Positions 28,001 to 36,595 of a stretch of 64,000 nucleotides of DNA are shown piece by piece. Numbering within the stretch: the first letter of the stretch is position 1; every line of letters starts with the position of its first letter. This DNA is from UBA11986 sp031402435. GTDB taxonomy: Bacteria; Bacteroidota; Ignavibacteria; UBA10030; UBA6906. The notes beneath the pieces are model-generated. The model made no database searches. It saw nothing but the letters and a program-made list of their open reading frames with translations, and was not told the origin of the DNA. The stretch covers positions 1 to 64,000 of the forward strand of contig JANNSJ010000058.1 of NCBI GenBank assembly GCA_031402435.1, in the 5' to 3' direction. A program made the position numbers and the translations under genes.

Positions 28001-28445
28001 CCTTCCCAACTTCAACCTGTATGTTACTTGAACGAAGGCGCGCTGGATCAGGCAAACGAACCGCAAGAGAGTCTGGCTGTGCGACGAGGATATCAACCTG
28101 GGCTTCAAGGAGAGATCGCAGAACAGCGATGTGTTCGGTGTTTGACAGATTCTGAATCGGTTGATTTGCATAATCGGAAATGATATTGTAGAGACGAACC
28201 GAATCGCCGTGAAGAAGAATGAGATCGTCTCTCAGTTGTTCGGCTTGTGCCCTATCGGGTGCTACGACAAGAATTTGTCGATCAAGTGCATTTGAAATTG
28301 AAGAGAGGAGAAACGCCGTCGAGGATCCGGCAAGCCCTCCGATGGAAACGTGACCGCCCGGATTACAACGAGAGAGAGATTCGAGGAGATGTGTGAATTG
28401 CGTGGACTGTTCTATGTGAGCCCGCAGACGCTCGAACGTTTTCAA
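25032..28445 (-). CDS. mfd: Transcription-repair coupling factor Mfd
   Basis: Mfd removes RNA polymerase stalled at DNA lesions and recruits UvrA. The 1137-residue length is normal. In order, it has a UvrB-like N-terminal module, an RNA-polymerase-interacting domain with the FVVHQDFGIGKFDGL segment, the translocase with Walker A GDVGFGKTE near 583-591 and IIDEEHRFG near 685, the TRG region, and a C-terminal domain. The frame opens with TTG at 28445, directly after an in-frame TGA, with AAGAG six bases upstream. No ATG is available near the family start, so TTG is preferred. It lies 38 nt after murQ. Confidence 0.96.
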   Translation of the reverse strand: MKTFERLRAHIEQSTQFTHLLESLSRCNPGGHVSIGGLAGSSTAFLLSSISNALDRQILVVAPDRAQAEQLRDDLILLHGDSVRLYNIISDYANQPIQNLSNTEHIAVLRSLLEAQVDILVAQPDSLAVRLPDPARLRSSNIQVEVGKDRLLTDLVQQLSAAGFERADFVGAAGDYSQRGGILDVFSHAGEYPIRMEFLGDTIESIREFDPLSQRSIREISVAGITPNLFDADSSADTSTRTGLVFDYLNLDAIILVIEPELVWKQMEEFCARNVEAVMEIGSLHCYVDQFIQLHLESFSHLNDFMDFNISQQPSFNGNMRLLREHLLELRKDQVEIIIACDGQTELKRLRDLVTEPAVTTDEAITEQNVSSDGEVDELQKIEFIHHAIHGGFRLSDPGIACYTEHQIFGRQKRRGKGSRARVRGFSPRELQQLHRGDFVVHQDFGIGKFDGLKKITVRDVEQEVMKLSYEEKDTLYVNLNYLNKVKKFSSKDGHVPKLTRLGTQEWDKLKARAKKRIQDIARDLIRLYARRKSTAGHAFQPDTPWQKELEASFVYEDTFDQAKATRDVKHDMEQPFPMDRLVCGDVGFGKTEVAVRAAFKAVLDGKQVVVLVPTTILAIQHYNTFVDRTSRFSVRIGVISRLKSKQEQVQILEQLKAGTIDIIIGTHRILSKDVQFKDLGLLIIDEEHRFGVTAKEKLRHLRATVDTLTLTATPIPRTLHFSLLGARDLSIIATPPRNRLPILTEVGRFSDELIKETVAREIHRGGQVYFVHDRVNDIELWADKLRALLPSLRISHAHGQMHAHELEEVMLEFQEKKLDVLVCTKIIESGLDIPNVNTILINRADRFGMSELYQLKGRVGRSNVQAYAYLLIPPISVLPKTTIQRLQAIEEFTDLGSGFNLAMRDLEIRGAGNLLGAEQSGYIESMGFETYTRILDEAVRELKEQEFKDLFPDEEKRGHSSSETVVEVELDALIPESYIQNDTERLEIYRRMYALTTHAQLMELGEELKDRFGSRPQQVRNLINAVQVRLTAASFGFKKVLMGKQGIEIEFPHESETAYYESQDFQNLITEISRWKSRGVSLKQEGKTLKLFIKHRDDTRIADPITTALRFLHELEETIKSTYQTSPDPAPTVVGK

Positions 28446-28483
28446 TCAGGCTCTTACGCTCATGGTGATTCTGCTATCGTAAT

Positions 28484-29413
28484 TCAAGTTGATGAAGATG
28501 TGGGATTTGTTATCGCAGATCGGACGAAACCACCGCCATCTTCGAGCCTGCGCTTTGACTCGTCCGCCGAGTCCCCCGTCTTAGCCATGACGATTGCCGT
28601 CTTCACGTGTCCATTACTGCGGGTCAACAGATTTTCTGCGACTTGATACTCAGACCCGGTTGCAATCATGATAATTCTTTTAGCACGCTCGATAAGTTTC
28701 ACGTTTGTAAGTTGAAGATCGACCATCATGTTCTCGTAGACTTTTCCCAACCTGATCATCGATGCAGTAGTTATCATGTTGAGTACGAGCTTCTGTGCTG
28801 TACCGGACTTCATACGTGTTGAGCCCATTACGACTTCCGGTCCCACATCGGGACAGATCGCAACATCCACATCAAGATTAAATTCGCTGCGCGGATTTGT
28901 TGTAACGTAGATTGTTTTAGCCCCAAGCTCGCTCGCTCTCTTCACCGCGCTCACGACATATGGTGTTCGCCTGCTTGCCGCAATGCCGCATACGACATCT
29001 TTGTTGTTTACACCGAGAGCGTCAATATCTTTGGTAGCTTGTGACTCATTATCTTCGGCGCCTTCTTGTGGACGGAACACCGCCTGCGGGCCGCCAGCAA
29101 TCAGTCCTACAATTGTTTCCGGGGATGTCCCGAATGTGGGAGGACACTCCGCGGCATCAAGAACTCCGAGTCTACCGCTGGTGCCTGCCCCAACATAGAT
29201 CAAGCGCCCACTCCGCCTCAGGGCGCTCACAACTAATTCCACGGCTTGAGCAATATGGTTCAACTCTCGCCCTACTGCCAAAGGTACAAGCTTGTCTTCG
29301 CTGTTGATGAGCTTGAGTATATCAAGTACCCCAAGCCGATCAATATCAATCGACTTCACGTTTCGCTGCTCGGTGGTCAGCGCAGCAAGTTCATTGGAGA
29401 GATTGTGTTTCAT
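28484..29413 (-). CDS. murQ: N-acetylmuramic acid 6-phosphate etherase MurQ
   Basis: MurQ cleaves the lactyl ether of MurNAc 6-phosphate to give GlcNAc 6-phosphate during peptidoglycan recycling. The 309-residue product has the SIS-domain signature VGAGTSGRLGVLDAAE near residue 74, ECPPTFG, the GIAASRRTPYV segment, and STRMKSGTAQKLVLNM. It is cotranscribed with rsmG (12-nt gap) and mfd. No anhMurNAc kinase gene is visible nearby. Confidence 0.96.
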   Translation of the reverse strand: MKHNLSNELAALTTEQRNVKSIDIDRLGVLDILKLINSEDKLVPLAVGRELNHIAQAVELVVSALRRSGRLIYVGAGTSGRLGVLDAAECPPTFGTSPETIVGLIAGGPQAVFRPQEGAEDNESQATKDIDALGVNNKDVVCGIAASRRTPYVVSAVKRASELGAKTIYVTTNPRSEFNLDVDVAICPDVGPEVVMGSTRMKSGTAQKLVLNMITTASMIRLGKVYENMMVDLQLTNVKLIERAKRIIMIATGSEYQVAENLLTRSNGHVKTAIVMAKTGDSADESKRRLEDGGGFVRSAITNPTSSST

Positions 29414-29425
29414 CTTTTTGAAATG

Positions 29426-30142
29426 TTATAAACCAACGATAACGATCTTCTTGTCAACCAAGCCTGTCCTTTCAATTCCATCAAAGTGAAGTTCATACGA
29501 ACGAATGGTTTTGCATGCTTTCATTCGCTTTGCTTCGGCAATCTCTTCAACGAGATCACCCCCCTTCATTGATATAAGAACCGGGAGTTGAATAGTCTCA
29601 TCCAATGATTTCTCCTGACCTTGAAGCTTCATCCTAAAGATACTTGTTTTCCGTACGAGTGGTACTGACCATGTGATCAGTTCATTCAAAGGAGCAACGG
29701 CCCTCGCCACAATCATGTCAAACTGACTGCGATGCTCTTTTGATTTGCCAACCTCTTCCGCTCTCCCGTTTATTACTTGAGCGTTTGCTATTCCCAATCG
29801 AGAGGCCATGTCACTCAAGGCAATGCATTTCTTCTTAATTGATTCGATCATCACCACTTTAACTTTCGGTAGTAGTATTGCCAATGGGACGCCCGGTAAT
29901 CCCCCACCAGAACCAATGTCGGCAAGTGAAATTCCATCCGGGATGTTCATGGTGAACAATGGCGAAATAGAGTGGAGTATGTGGTTAGGCCAGATATTTG
30001 CCTCATCTTTCCTCGAGATAAGGTTTATCTTGCCATTCCACTCAATCAATAGATCACGGTAGAGACTAAGCTGTTTTAGTTGATCGTCTTGAATGTTGAT
30101 CCCATTTGCACCGATTATTTCCCGCCACTGCTGATTCATCAT
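29426..30142 (-). CDS. rsmG: 16S rRNA (guanine(527)-N7)-methyltransferase RsmG
   Basis: RsmG (GidB) methylates G527 of 16S rRNA using SAM. The 238-residue product has the SAM-binding LADIGSGGGLPGVPLAI, the downstream IESIKKKCIAL acidic loop, and IVARAVAPL. The C-terminus is slightly extended (ELHFDGIERTGLVDKKIVIV). The start ATG overlaps the mnmG stop by one base, typical of the mnmE-mnmG-rsmG operon near bacterial origins. Confidence 0.95.
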   Translation of the reverse strand: MMNQQWREIIGANGINIQDDQLKQLSLYRDLLIEWNGKINLISRKDEANIWPNHILHSISPLFTMNIPDGISLADIGSGGGLPGVPLAILLPKVKVVMIESIKKKCIALSDMASRLGIANAQVINGRAEEVGKSKEHRSQFDMIVARAVAPLNELITWSVPLVRKTSIFRMKLQGQEKSLDETIQLPVLISMKGGDLVEEIAEAKRMKACKTIRSYELHFDGIERTGLVDKKIVIVGL

Positions 30143-32064
30143 TATTCACTATCGGCATCCTGGTTACACGTGGAACTAAATGCTTTCAAATTAATAAGAA
30201 GAACAGAGAGATCGGCTGCTGTGACGCCACTGATTCTCGAAGCTTGACCAACAGATTTTGGTTTGATAAAGTTCAATTTCTCAATCCCTTCTTTACTCAA
30301 CGACTTCACGTTTGTGTAGTTGAAGTCCGTTGGTATTGTCATTGCCTCGCTACGTTCGAAGATTCGGATCTGTTCATCTTGCCGCTTAATGTATCCCTCA
30401 TATTTTGTCTCAATTTCGATACCGTCAATATCGTTCTGTCTGATTTCGCTGAAAATTGGGTGGTCATTCAAGACATCAAGATCGAACAGATCGGTAAGCT
30501 TGATCTCTGGTCTTCGAAGAATCTGATGCAATGGCATGGCTTCTCGTATCGTCTCGCTTTGCTTTCTCTCAAGAATAGGATTTATTCGATCGGGACGAAC
30601 AGATGTTTCCTTGAGAAACACAATACACTGAGCCTTGATCCATTCTCTATGCTCCAAGTCCTTAATCATTTCGTGGTTTATGAGTCCAATACTGTTCCCA
30701 AGTCGCATCAATCTAGTGTCGGCATTGTCTTGTCGAAGCTTTAACCTATACTCTGCCCGTGATGTGAATATCCTGTAAGGCTCCTCCGTTCCCTTGTTAA
30801 TGAGATCATCAACAAGAACACCTATGTAAGACTCTGCCCGGCTGAGTACGATTTTCTCCATGCCTTGTGCACTTAAGGCTGCATTGATGCCAGCAATCAG
30901 CCCTTGGGCTGCTGCTTCTTCATAACCACTCGTGCCGTTGATCTGACCGGCAAAGAATAATCCTTTGACAGCCTTGGTTTCAAGTGTATGGTGGAGTTGA
31001 TGAGGAGGGAAATAATCGTATTCAACAGCATATCCAGATCTTAACATTACCGCATTCTCAAGCCCTCGGATTGTCTTCAGAGCAGATTGCTGTATGTTTG
31101 AAGGCAGGCTAGTCGAAAATCCGTTAACGTATACGGTGTCACAGTCATAACCCTCAGGTTCAAGAAAGATTTGATGACGAGGACGATCAGCAAACCGATT
31201 GATTTTGTCCTCTATTGATGGACAGTACCGCGGGCCTATTCCCTTAATCCTGCCGGTAAACATTGGTGAGTCCTCAAATCCAGACCTTAAAATCTGATGA
31301 GTGCTTTCGTTTGTATATGTGAGATACATAGGTATCTGTTCATTGCATATTGATTTATTCTGGTGAGAGAATGGAGATGGTGGGTCGTCGGGCTGTTGGA
31401 TCTCCGTTTCATCAAGATTTATACTTTTTAGGCTAACTCTCGGCGGAGTACCAGTCTTCAGCCTCCCGGTTATGAAGCCTAAGAAACCAAGCCTATCAGA
31501 CAATCCAATCGATGGTTGCTCGCCAAATCTACCACCAATTGTCGTTTGCCTCCCAGTATGCATCACACCATTTAGAAAAGTCCCATTGCAAAGAACCAAA
31601 GACCTACATGTAACTTCTTCACCGTTTGAAAGTAATGCACCCGTCAGCAACCTATTGTCAATACTTATATCGGATATACTACCCTCAATAAGTGTTAGGT
31701 TTTCCTGTACAAGAATCCTAGCTCGCGCTTCTCTGCTGTACCACTCCCTATCATTCTGGCATCTTGGAGACCATATTGCAGGTCCCTTTGACTTATTTAG
31801 CATTTTGAAGTGTATACCAGTGGCATCTGCAATTTTGCCCATTTCACCACCGAGAGCATCTATTTCCCGAACCAAGTGGCCCTTAGCGGATCCTCCGATA
31901 GCTGGATTACATGACATCCTACCGATTGCGTTAAAATCTAAAGTTATTAAGGCGGTTGCACAGCCAATACGCGCAGAGGCAAGCGAAGCCTCTATTCCTG
32001 CGTGGCCACCACCGACGATAATTACATCAAAGCTTCTGCGCACCATTGGTTTCATGTGAAACAT
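30142..32064 (-). CDS. mnmG: tRNA uridine-5-carboxymethylaminomethyl modification enzyme MnmG
   Basis: MnmG (GidA) is the FAD-dependent partner of MnmE in forming cmnm5U34 in tRNA. The 640-residue product shows the FAD loop IVGGGHAGIEASLASAR, MSCNPAIGGSAKGHLVRE, GRYCPSIEDKI and the C-terminal GVTAADLSVLLINL. The farthest ATG is used; MKPMVRRSFDV three codons later is equally plausible. It overlaps mnmE and rsmG by one base each. Confidence 0.97.
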   Translation of the reverse strand: MFHMKPMVRRSFDVIIVGGGHAGIEASLASARIGCATALITLDFNAIGRMSCNPAIGGSAKGHLVREIDALGGEMGKIADATGIHFKMLNKSKGPAIWSPRCQNDREWYSREARARILVQENLTLIEGSISDISIDNRLLTGALLSNGEEVTCRSLVLCNGTFLNGVMHTGRQTTIGGRFGEQPSIGLSDRLGFLGFITGRLKTGTPPRVSLKSINLDETEIQQPDDPPSPFSHQNKSICNEQIPMYLTYTNESTHQILRSGFEDSPMFTGRIKGIGPRYCPSIEDKINRFADRPRHQIFLEPEGYDCDTVYVNGFSTSLPSNIQQSALKTIRGLENAVMLRSGYAVEYDYFPPHQLHHTLETKAVKGLFFAGQINGTSGYEEAAAQGLIAGINAALSAQGMEKIVLSRAESYIGVLVDDLINKGTEEPYRIFTSRAEYRLKLRQDNADTRLMRLGNSIGLINHEMIKDLEHREWIKAQCIVFLKETSVRPDRINPILERKQSETIREAMPLHQILRRPEIKLTDLFDLDVLNDHPIFSEIRQNDIDGIEIETKYEGYIKRQDEQIRIFERSEAMTIPTDFNYTNVKSLSKEGIEKLNFIKPKSVGQASRISGVTAADLSVLLINLKAFSSTCNQDADSE

Positions 32065-33431
32065 TACTTACCTATACAGAAGTTTGAAAAAATACTGTTC
32101 AAAATATCATCAGTTGTAACCTCACCAGTAGTCTCCGCAAGATACGCTATTGATAGTCGAATGTCGGTGGCAATAAACTCATTCGTAACTCCAGAATTCA
32201 ATGACTGAATTCCATGGGCCAAGGCATCGAGACAATTCTTTAATGATTCATATTGCCTAGCAGAGCATATCAGCATGTCTGAATCTTGCGTGTTGCCGAC
32301 AACGAGTTTTGACATCAACTTTCTAAGATCGTCTATCCCTTTGCCTGTTAAAGCCGACACTCTGGGCAAGTTTCTGATGTTATGCCGATCTTCCACAAGA
32401 AGATCTGCCTTGTTTTCTACAATCAGGAGCCGTCTCGGTTCAAGATCGAAATCACCAGAAATCATGGACAACTCAACCTCTGATTTCAACTGATCTGTCG
32501 AATCCAATACTAACATGGTAATATCGGAGGATCTGATGGCCTGCTTAGTCCTCGAGATACCCTCTGATTCAATTTCGTCTCCGGATATACGGAGTCCGGC
32601 TGTATCAATGAGCCTGAATCTAACACCATCAATATCAATGACTTCCTCAAGAAAGTCTCTTGTGGTTCCAGGAATTTGGGAAACGATTGAGCGATTCTCC
32701 ATGAGTAGCCGATTGAACAGGCTCGACTTTCCAGCATTTGGCCGGCCTACTATTGCTACCGATGCTCCATCCCTGTGCATCTTACCGGCACTAAATGAGG
32801 ACAGAATTGAGGTAATCTTATCTTTGCATGCCTCCATTCTTTTTTCAACAACCTTCGCGGACGCAATTGGAATATCGTCTTCAGTAAAATCGAGCTGCAG
32901 TTCTAATAGCGAACATATTTCTATGAGCTCATTTTTTATTGATCTAAGATTATTACCTAACAATCCATTAAGTTGTGCGGTCGAATTCCTAAGCGCTCTT
33001 TCACTGCTTGCCTTTATCAGATCGGATACAGCCTCTGCTTGAGACAGGTCCATTTTGCCATTTAGAAAGGCCCTCTTTGTGAATTCTCCTGGGTCTCCTT
33101 GCCTGGCACCAGCCTCCAAAAGGGTATCCAGCACAAGCTTTGTAACCAGTATTCCGCCGTGGCAACCAATCTCAACTGAGTTTTCCCCAGTATAGGAATG
33201 CGGCGCCCGGAAAACCGAAGCCAATACTTCATCGACCATCCGGCCATTAGTTTCAACAATTTTGCCGTGTCGAATCCTATAACCAGCCGTTGTAGATAGA
33301 CGATAAGCTCCTACAAAAACCTTGTCGACAATTGAAATGGCATCGGGGCCACTAACACGAACGATCGAGATAGCTCCTTCACCCAACGGCGTGGCTATAG
33401 CTGCAATTGTATCTAGCGACCTGATTTGCAT
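32064..33431 (-). CDS. mnmE: tRNA modification GTPase MnmE
   Basis: MnmE (TrmE) is the GTPase partner of MnmG. In the 455-residue product the N-terminal folate-binding domain contains DTIAAIATPLGEGAISIVRVSG, and the G domain has GRPNAGKSSLFN near 228 and DTAGLR. The protein ends in FCIGK, the conserved CxGK terminus. It is the first gene of the mnmE-mnmG-rsmG-murQ-mfd run, about 65 nt downstream of the yidC terminator. Confidence 0.97.
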   Translation of the reverse strand: MQIRSLDTIAAIATPLGEGAISIVRVSGPDAISIVDKVFVGAYRLSTTAGYRIRHGKIVETNGRMVDEVLASVFRAPHSYTGENSVEIGCHGGILVTKLVLDTLLEAGARQGDPGEFTKRAFLNGKMDLSQAEAVSDLIKASSERALRNSTAQLNGLLGNNLRSIKNELIEICSLLELQLDFTEDDIPIASAKVVEKRMEACKDKITSILSSFSAGKMHRDGASVAIVGRPNAGKSSLFNRLLMENRSIVSQIPGTTRDFLEEVIDIDGVRFRLIDTAGLRISGDEIESEGISRTKQAIRSSDITMLVLDSTDQLKSEVELSMISGDFDLEPRRLLIVENKADLLVEDRHNIRNLPRVSALTGKGIDDLRKLMSKLVVGNTQDSDMLICSARQYESLKNCLDALAHGIQSLNSGVTNEFIATDIRLSIAYLAETTGEVTTDDILNSIFSNFCIGK

Positions 33432-33487
33432 GAGGAATGTCCTTGAAGTGCTAACTTACTGATTTCCTCTTAGAGTATCAATCGTAC

Positions 33488-33522
33488 AAAAACAAAAGGC
33501 CCGACTCTCTTAGGGTCGGGCC
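33488..33522 (-). terminator. Rho-independent terminator of the rpmH-rnpA-yidD-yidC operon
   Basis: On the minus strand an 8-bp GC stem, GGCCCGAC (33515-33522) with GTCGGGCC (33498-33505), closes a 9-nt loop and is followed by TTTTGTTTTTG. It lies 28 nt after the yidC stop and before mnmE. Confidence 0.9.
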
Positions 33523-33549
33523 GTTGCAAAGAAATAACTGTACGATTAC

Positions 33550-35331
33550 CTACTTCAGTTTCGGTAGATCTCTTGTCAAGCGAGCCATGATACCACCTTG
33601 TTTCTTTTTGTCAACTTTGCGGGGAGGTTCGTCGCCGTGTTGTTTGTTGAGCCATATCTGCTGGCCGATCGATAGGATGTTGAAAACGAAGTAATAAAGA
33701 TTGAGACCAGATGGAAAACTATTGAACAATAGCGTCATCATAATCGGCATAATCCAGACCATTGCCGCTTGCCGCGGATCGGTGACTGTCATCTTTTGTT
33801 GTACAAACATAGTAACACCCATCGCGAGCGCCAAGCCACTTACCTCTGTAATTCCAAAGAAGGGCAGGGCAAAAGGGAGATTGAAAATTACATCCGGAAT
33901 TGAGAGATCGTGAATCCACCAAATGAAATTGGCCTGTCGCAATTCGATAGATGAGCGGAACACCGAATAGAGCGAAAAGAGAATTGGCATCTGAAGTACT
34001 AGCGGCAAACAACCGGCAGCCGGGTTAACGCCATAATCCTTATACAGGTTCATCACTTGCTGGTTCATCTTCTGAGGATCATCCTTGTACTTCTCACGAA
34101 TTTCTGTCATCATGGGCTGCAACGCCTGCATCTTTTTCATCGACTTCATGCTTGTCTTTGAAAGGGGATGCAAAACAACCTTGATGATAATCGAGAATGC
34201 AATGATGACAAAGCCAAAATTGGGAATGAAGAGGTGGAGGAAGTGAAAGAGCGGGATCATGATGGACTCAGCTATCGGACGAATAATCCACGCCCAGCCA
34301 AGGTTCATAATCTGGTCGAGGTTGTGACCATAGGACTTCACGATGTTGAAATCGAGTGGACCAAGAAAGACGATGAACTTCGATGAATCGGCAGGTTGGC
34401 GCAGCGGAACCTTGAGTGCAAGAGAATAGCTCTCTATTTGACCCTTGTCGGGCTGAGGAATGTGGACACCACGAAGATATGCCCCCTGTCCCTTTCCATC
34501 GGCAGACATAAGTACGACTGCGAAGTATCGGTTCCTTGCTGCAACCCAATCCGTGCTGCCCGAAATGTCACGTTCCACCGGCTCTTCATTCGTTGCATCT
34601 ATTTCGGTTAACTCACCGCCAGAGTGGGCAAACGCCATGGCCGATTGGGATTCGTCCACACTGTTTCTCTCTGCGTAACGAATTCCACTTTCCCAGATAA
34701 CTTGATACTCATAGCTTGGAATGATATCCTGCACATTGTTGAACACGATATCCGCGGTGAATGAGTATTTGCCGTTCTCAAAGACAAAACGTTTTTTGAT
34801 GCTCTTACCATTGGCGATGGAAAGTTCCAAGTCAAGAGCATACGACGAATCGCCCGCAAGCGTAATTGTGGTCCAGTTGGCGAGCTTCGATTGGAAATAC
34901 AATTGCCTCGTGTTGATGAGTTTTCCATCTGACGACGAGAACAACAAACCGAAATCTCCGCCCCTCTCAAAGTCAACGAGTTGTGCCGGGTGATGATCCC
35001 ATGTTTTATAATTTGTGAGTTCCCACTTTCGGATCAACCCACCTTTCGTGGTAATCTCCGCAACATACAAGTCCGTTTTGATAACTACCACTTTCTCTTC
35101 CCCGGAGGAGAGGGGGGCGAAGTACTTTCCAAGTGAATCGCCGGACTGTGTTACGGGAGGGATGGCCGTCTGCGGTTCGTGTCGGGTTGGATCTTTCGTG
35201 GAAGGGCCTTTTGCCTGAGCGGTGTCGGCCACGGTGGGACGAGTGTGTTGGGGTGTTGGTGCTTGAAGCCACATCCATACGATGAGGACAAGACCGATCA
35301 GAATAAAACCGAGCGTGGTTTGTTTATCCAT
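33550..35331 (-). CDS. yidC: Membrane protein insertase YidC
   Basis: YidC inserts and folds inner-membrane proteins, alone or with SecYEG. The 593-residue product has the Gram-negative architecture: one N-terminal membrane helix (about 6-24), a large periplasmic beta domain to about 345, and the conserved five-helix insertase core. The core segment SIELRQANFIWWIHDLS contains the hydrophilic-groove Arg. The C-terminal tail is Lys-rich. It lies 41 nt after yidD. The jag/khpB gene often found between yidC and mnmE is absent. Confidence 0.97.
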   Translation of the reverse strand: MDKQTTLGFILIGLVLIVWMWLQAPTPQHTRPTVADTAQAKGPSTKDPTRHEPQTAIPPVTQSGDSLGKYFAPLSSGEEKVVVIKTDLYVAEITTKGGLIRKWELTNYKTWDHHPAQLVDFERGGDFGLLFSSSDGKLINTRQLYFQSKLANWTTITLAGDSSYALDLELSIANGKSIKKRFVFENGKYSFTADIVFNNVQDIIPSYEYQVIWESGIRYAERNSVDESQSAMAFAHSGGELTEIDATNEEPVERDISGSTDWVAARNRYFAVVLMSADGKGQGAYLRGVHIPQPDKGQIESYSLALKVPLRQPADSSKFIVFLGPLDFNIVKSYGHNLDQIMNLGWAWIIRPIAESIMIPLFHFLHLFIPNFGFVIIAFSIIIKVVLHPLSKTSMKSMKKMQALQPMMTEIREKYKDDPQKMNQQVMNLYKDYGVNPAAGCLPLVLQMPILFSLYSVFRSSIELRQANFIWWIHDLSIPDVIFNLPFALPFFGITEVSGLALAMGVTMFVQQKMTVTDPRQAAMVWIMPIMMTLLFNSFPSGLNLYYFVFNILSIGQQIWLNKQHGDEPPRKVDKKKQGGIMARLTRDLPKLK

Positions 35332-35372
35332 ATATTTCTCTCCAGGACCTGTGCATCTTCATAATTTCAATA

Positions 35373-35582
35373 TTATGCAGGATCAAAACCACCACGATGC
35401 CAGGGATGACATTTTGCAATCCGCCTTATCGCAAGCCAGGACCCTTTCACGGCGCCGTATTTCTTCAATGCATCGATTGTATAACTTGAACATGTGGGAT
35501 AAAACCTGCAGGCGTTGGGTGGAAGGAGGGGCGATACTACTATCTGATAGCTACGCACCAGCACAATCAACACACGAGACAT
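35373..35582 (-). CDS. yidD: Membrane protein insertion efficiency factor YidD
   Basis: This 69-residue protein has the whole YidD family pattern: an N-terminal amphipathic/hydrophobic segment, then CRFYPTCSSYTIDAL, and CHPWHRGGFDPA at the C-terminus, with the three conserved Cys residues. It assists YidC-dependent insertion. Its ATG follows directly on the rnpA TAG, so translation is likely coupled. Confidence 0.96.
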   Translation of the reverse strand: MSRVLIVLVRSYQIVVSPLLPPNACRFYPTCSSYTIDALKKYGAVKGSWLAIRRIAKCHPWHRGGFDPA

Positions 35583-35966
35583 CTACTTGCTCACAGTCGA
35601 AGATTGAATCACTTCTAAAAACTTTACCACATCGTTCCTGACGTCTTCAAAAAATATGCTTACCGCGGGTCGCCGTTTCGAACCCTTGTACACGACAACG
35701 GCGGAGAAGACAACGCGCATACTCTGCAACGCCACGGCACGATGACCAACCTCAAGCCTGCATGATTCCCTGATTCGTCGCTTGATGAGGTTTCTGCACG
35801 CGGCTACGCCGTGTCTCTTGTTCACGACAACAGCGATACGGCAACGAGTCTGCTGATTGGTTTGGAGGATATAAAAAACCTTGAGGAGATCACCTTCAAA
35901 AACTCTACCATCGCCCCTGATCGCTTGAAATGCCTTTCGGCCTCGAAGTGATTCCAGCTGCTTCAA
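35583..35966 (-). CDS. rnpA: Ribonuclease P protein component RnpA
   Basis: RnpA is the protein subunit of RNase P, which matures tRNA 5' ends. The 127-residue product has the signature RNLIKRRIRES near residues 58-68, preceded by AVVVNKRHG. The frame begins with TTG at 35966, giving LKQLESLRGRKAF, which is where the family usually starts; no in-frame ATG is available and no clear Shine-Dalgarno is seen. It lies 20 nt after rpmH. Confidence 0.93.
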   Translation of the reverse strand: MKQLESLRGRKAFQAIRGDGRVFEGDLLKVFYILQTNQQTRCRIAVVVNKRHGVAACRNLIKRRIRESCRLEVGHRAVALQSMRVVFSAVVVYKGSKRRPAVSIFFEDVRNDVVKFLEVIQSSTVSK

Positions 35967-35986
35967 TACTGAATGTCTGTGTGAAT

Positions 35987-36133
35987 CTAACGTTCGTCAC
36001 TTACGGTAAGCTTCCATCGACCCTTTGCTCGCCGACTCGCCAAAACCCGTCTTCCGTTCTTGGTTTTCATCCGAGCACGGAACCCATGCGTGTTCTTGCG
36101 CTTTATGTTGTGGGGCTGAAACGTCCTTTTCAT
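35987..36133 (-). CDS. rpmH: 50S ribosomal protein L34
   Basis: This 48-codon gene encodes a textbook L34: MKRTFQPHNIKRKNTHGFR at the start, then the RMKTKNGRRVLASRRAKGR core. The AGGAG of its leader lies 6-10 nt before the ATG. It heads the rpmH-rnpA-yidD-yidC operon and faces away from dnaA, the most conserved gene arrangement around bacterial replication origins. Confidence 0.97.
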   Translation of the reverse strand: MKRTFQPHNIKRKNTHGFRARMKTKNGRRVLASRRAKGRWKLTVSDER

Positions 36134-36595
36134 TCCATTTCTCCTGCTTGTGCCTCAAAAATTCCATGAAAAAAAAGAGGGTTGCCCCTGTGGACAATCC
36201 TCGGCGGGTACTTTCTTAACTCTGTTTCAAAGCTAATGAAAATGAGTGAGACAAACAAGGATTAATTTTTGAAGAGAACATCTCATCCTCTTGCTAACTC
36301 AACAAACATGTATTATAATTTGCTGTGAGGGAGCCGTATATCTTCATGTTGATAAAGGGTGGATAGTTTCTGCTGTTTCTACTCTCGAGTTCTATTACTG
36401 CCTGGATCAGACTTACGTTGATGAACAACCCTCTTAATTACCATAGGGTTTATATCTCTATTTTGATTGTTTCAACATGTGGTTGATAACTTCTTAGTAT
36501 ATGTGATTGCCCCTTTCAGTTTCATTGTTTGTTAATAACAATGTTAATAACTCACTTTTGGGTGTGAATAACATTCTTTCAGGTACCGACGGATC
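36134..36595. other. rpmH-dnaA intergenic region, first part of putative bipartite oriC
   Basis: This 462-nt non-coding gap separates the divergent rpmH and dnaA genes. It contains one perfect TGTGNATAA DnaA-box match (36563-36571). Near matches are TGTGGACAA (36189-36197), TGTTGATAA (36347-36355) and a pair of TGTTAATAA (36530-36538, 36542-36550). The last three boxes form a cluster ending 25 nt before the dnaA ATG, which would also suit DnaA autoregulation. The segment is AT-rich and must hold both promoters; I could not fix the -35/-10 elements with confidence. Confidence 0.65.

Noticed and set aside
28446..28463. Five-codon leader peptide before mfd as a possible attenuator
   Set aside because: It has no Shine-Dalgarno and no hairpins, and lies in the murQ-mfd gap where chance alone gives such frames.
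36167..36220. 17-codon plus-strand frame after an A-run in the rpmH-dnaA gap
   Set aside because: It is too short, has no ribosome-binding site and lies over a DnaA-box-like site in the rpmH leader.
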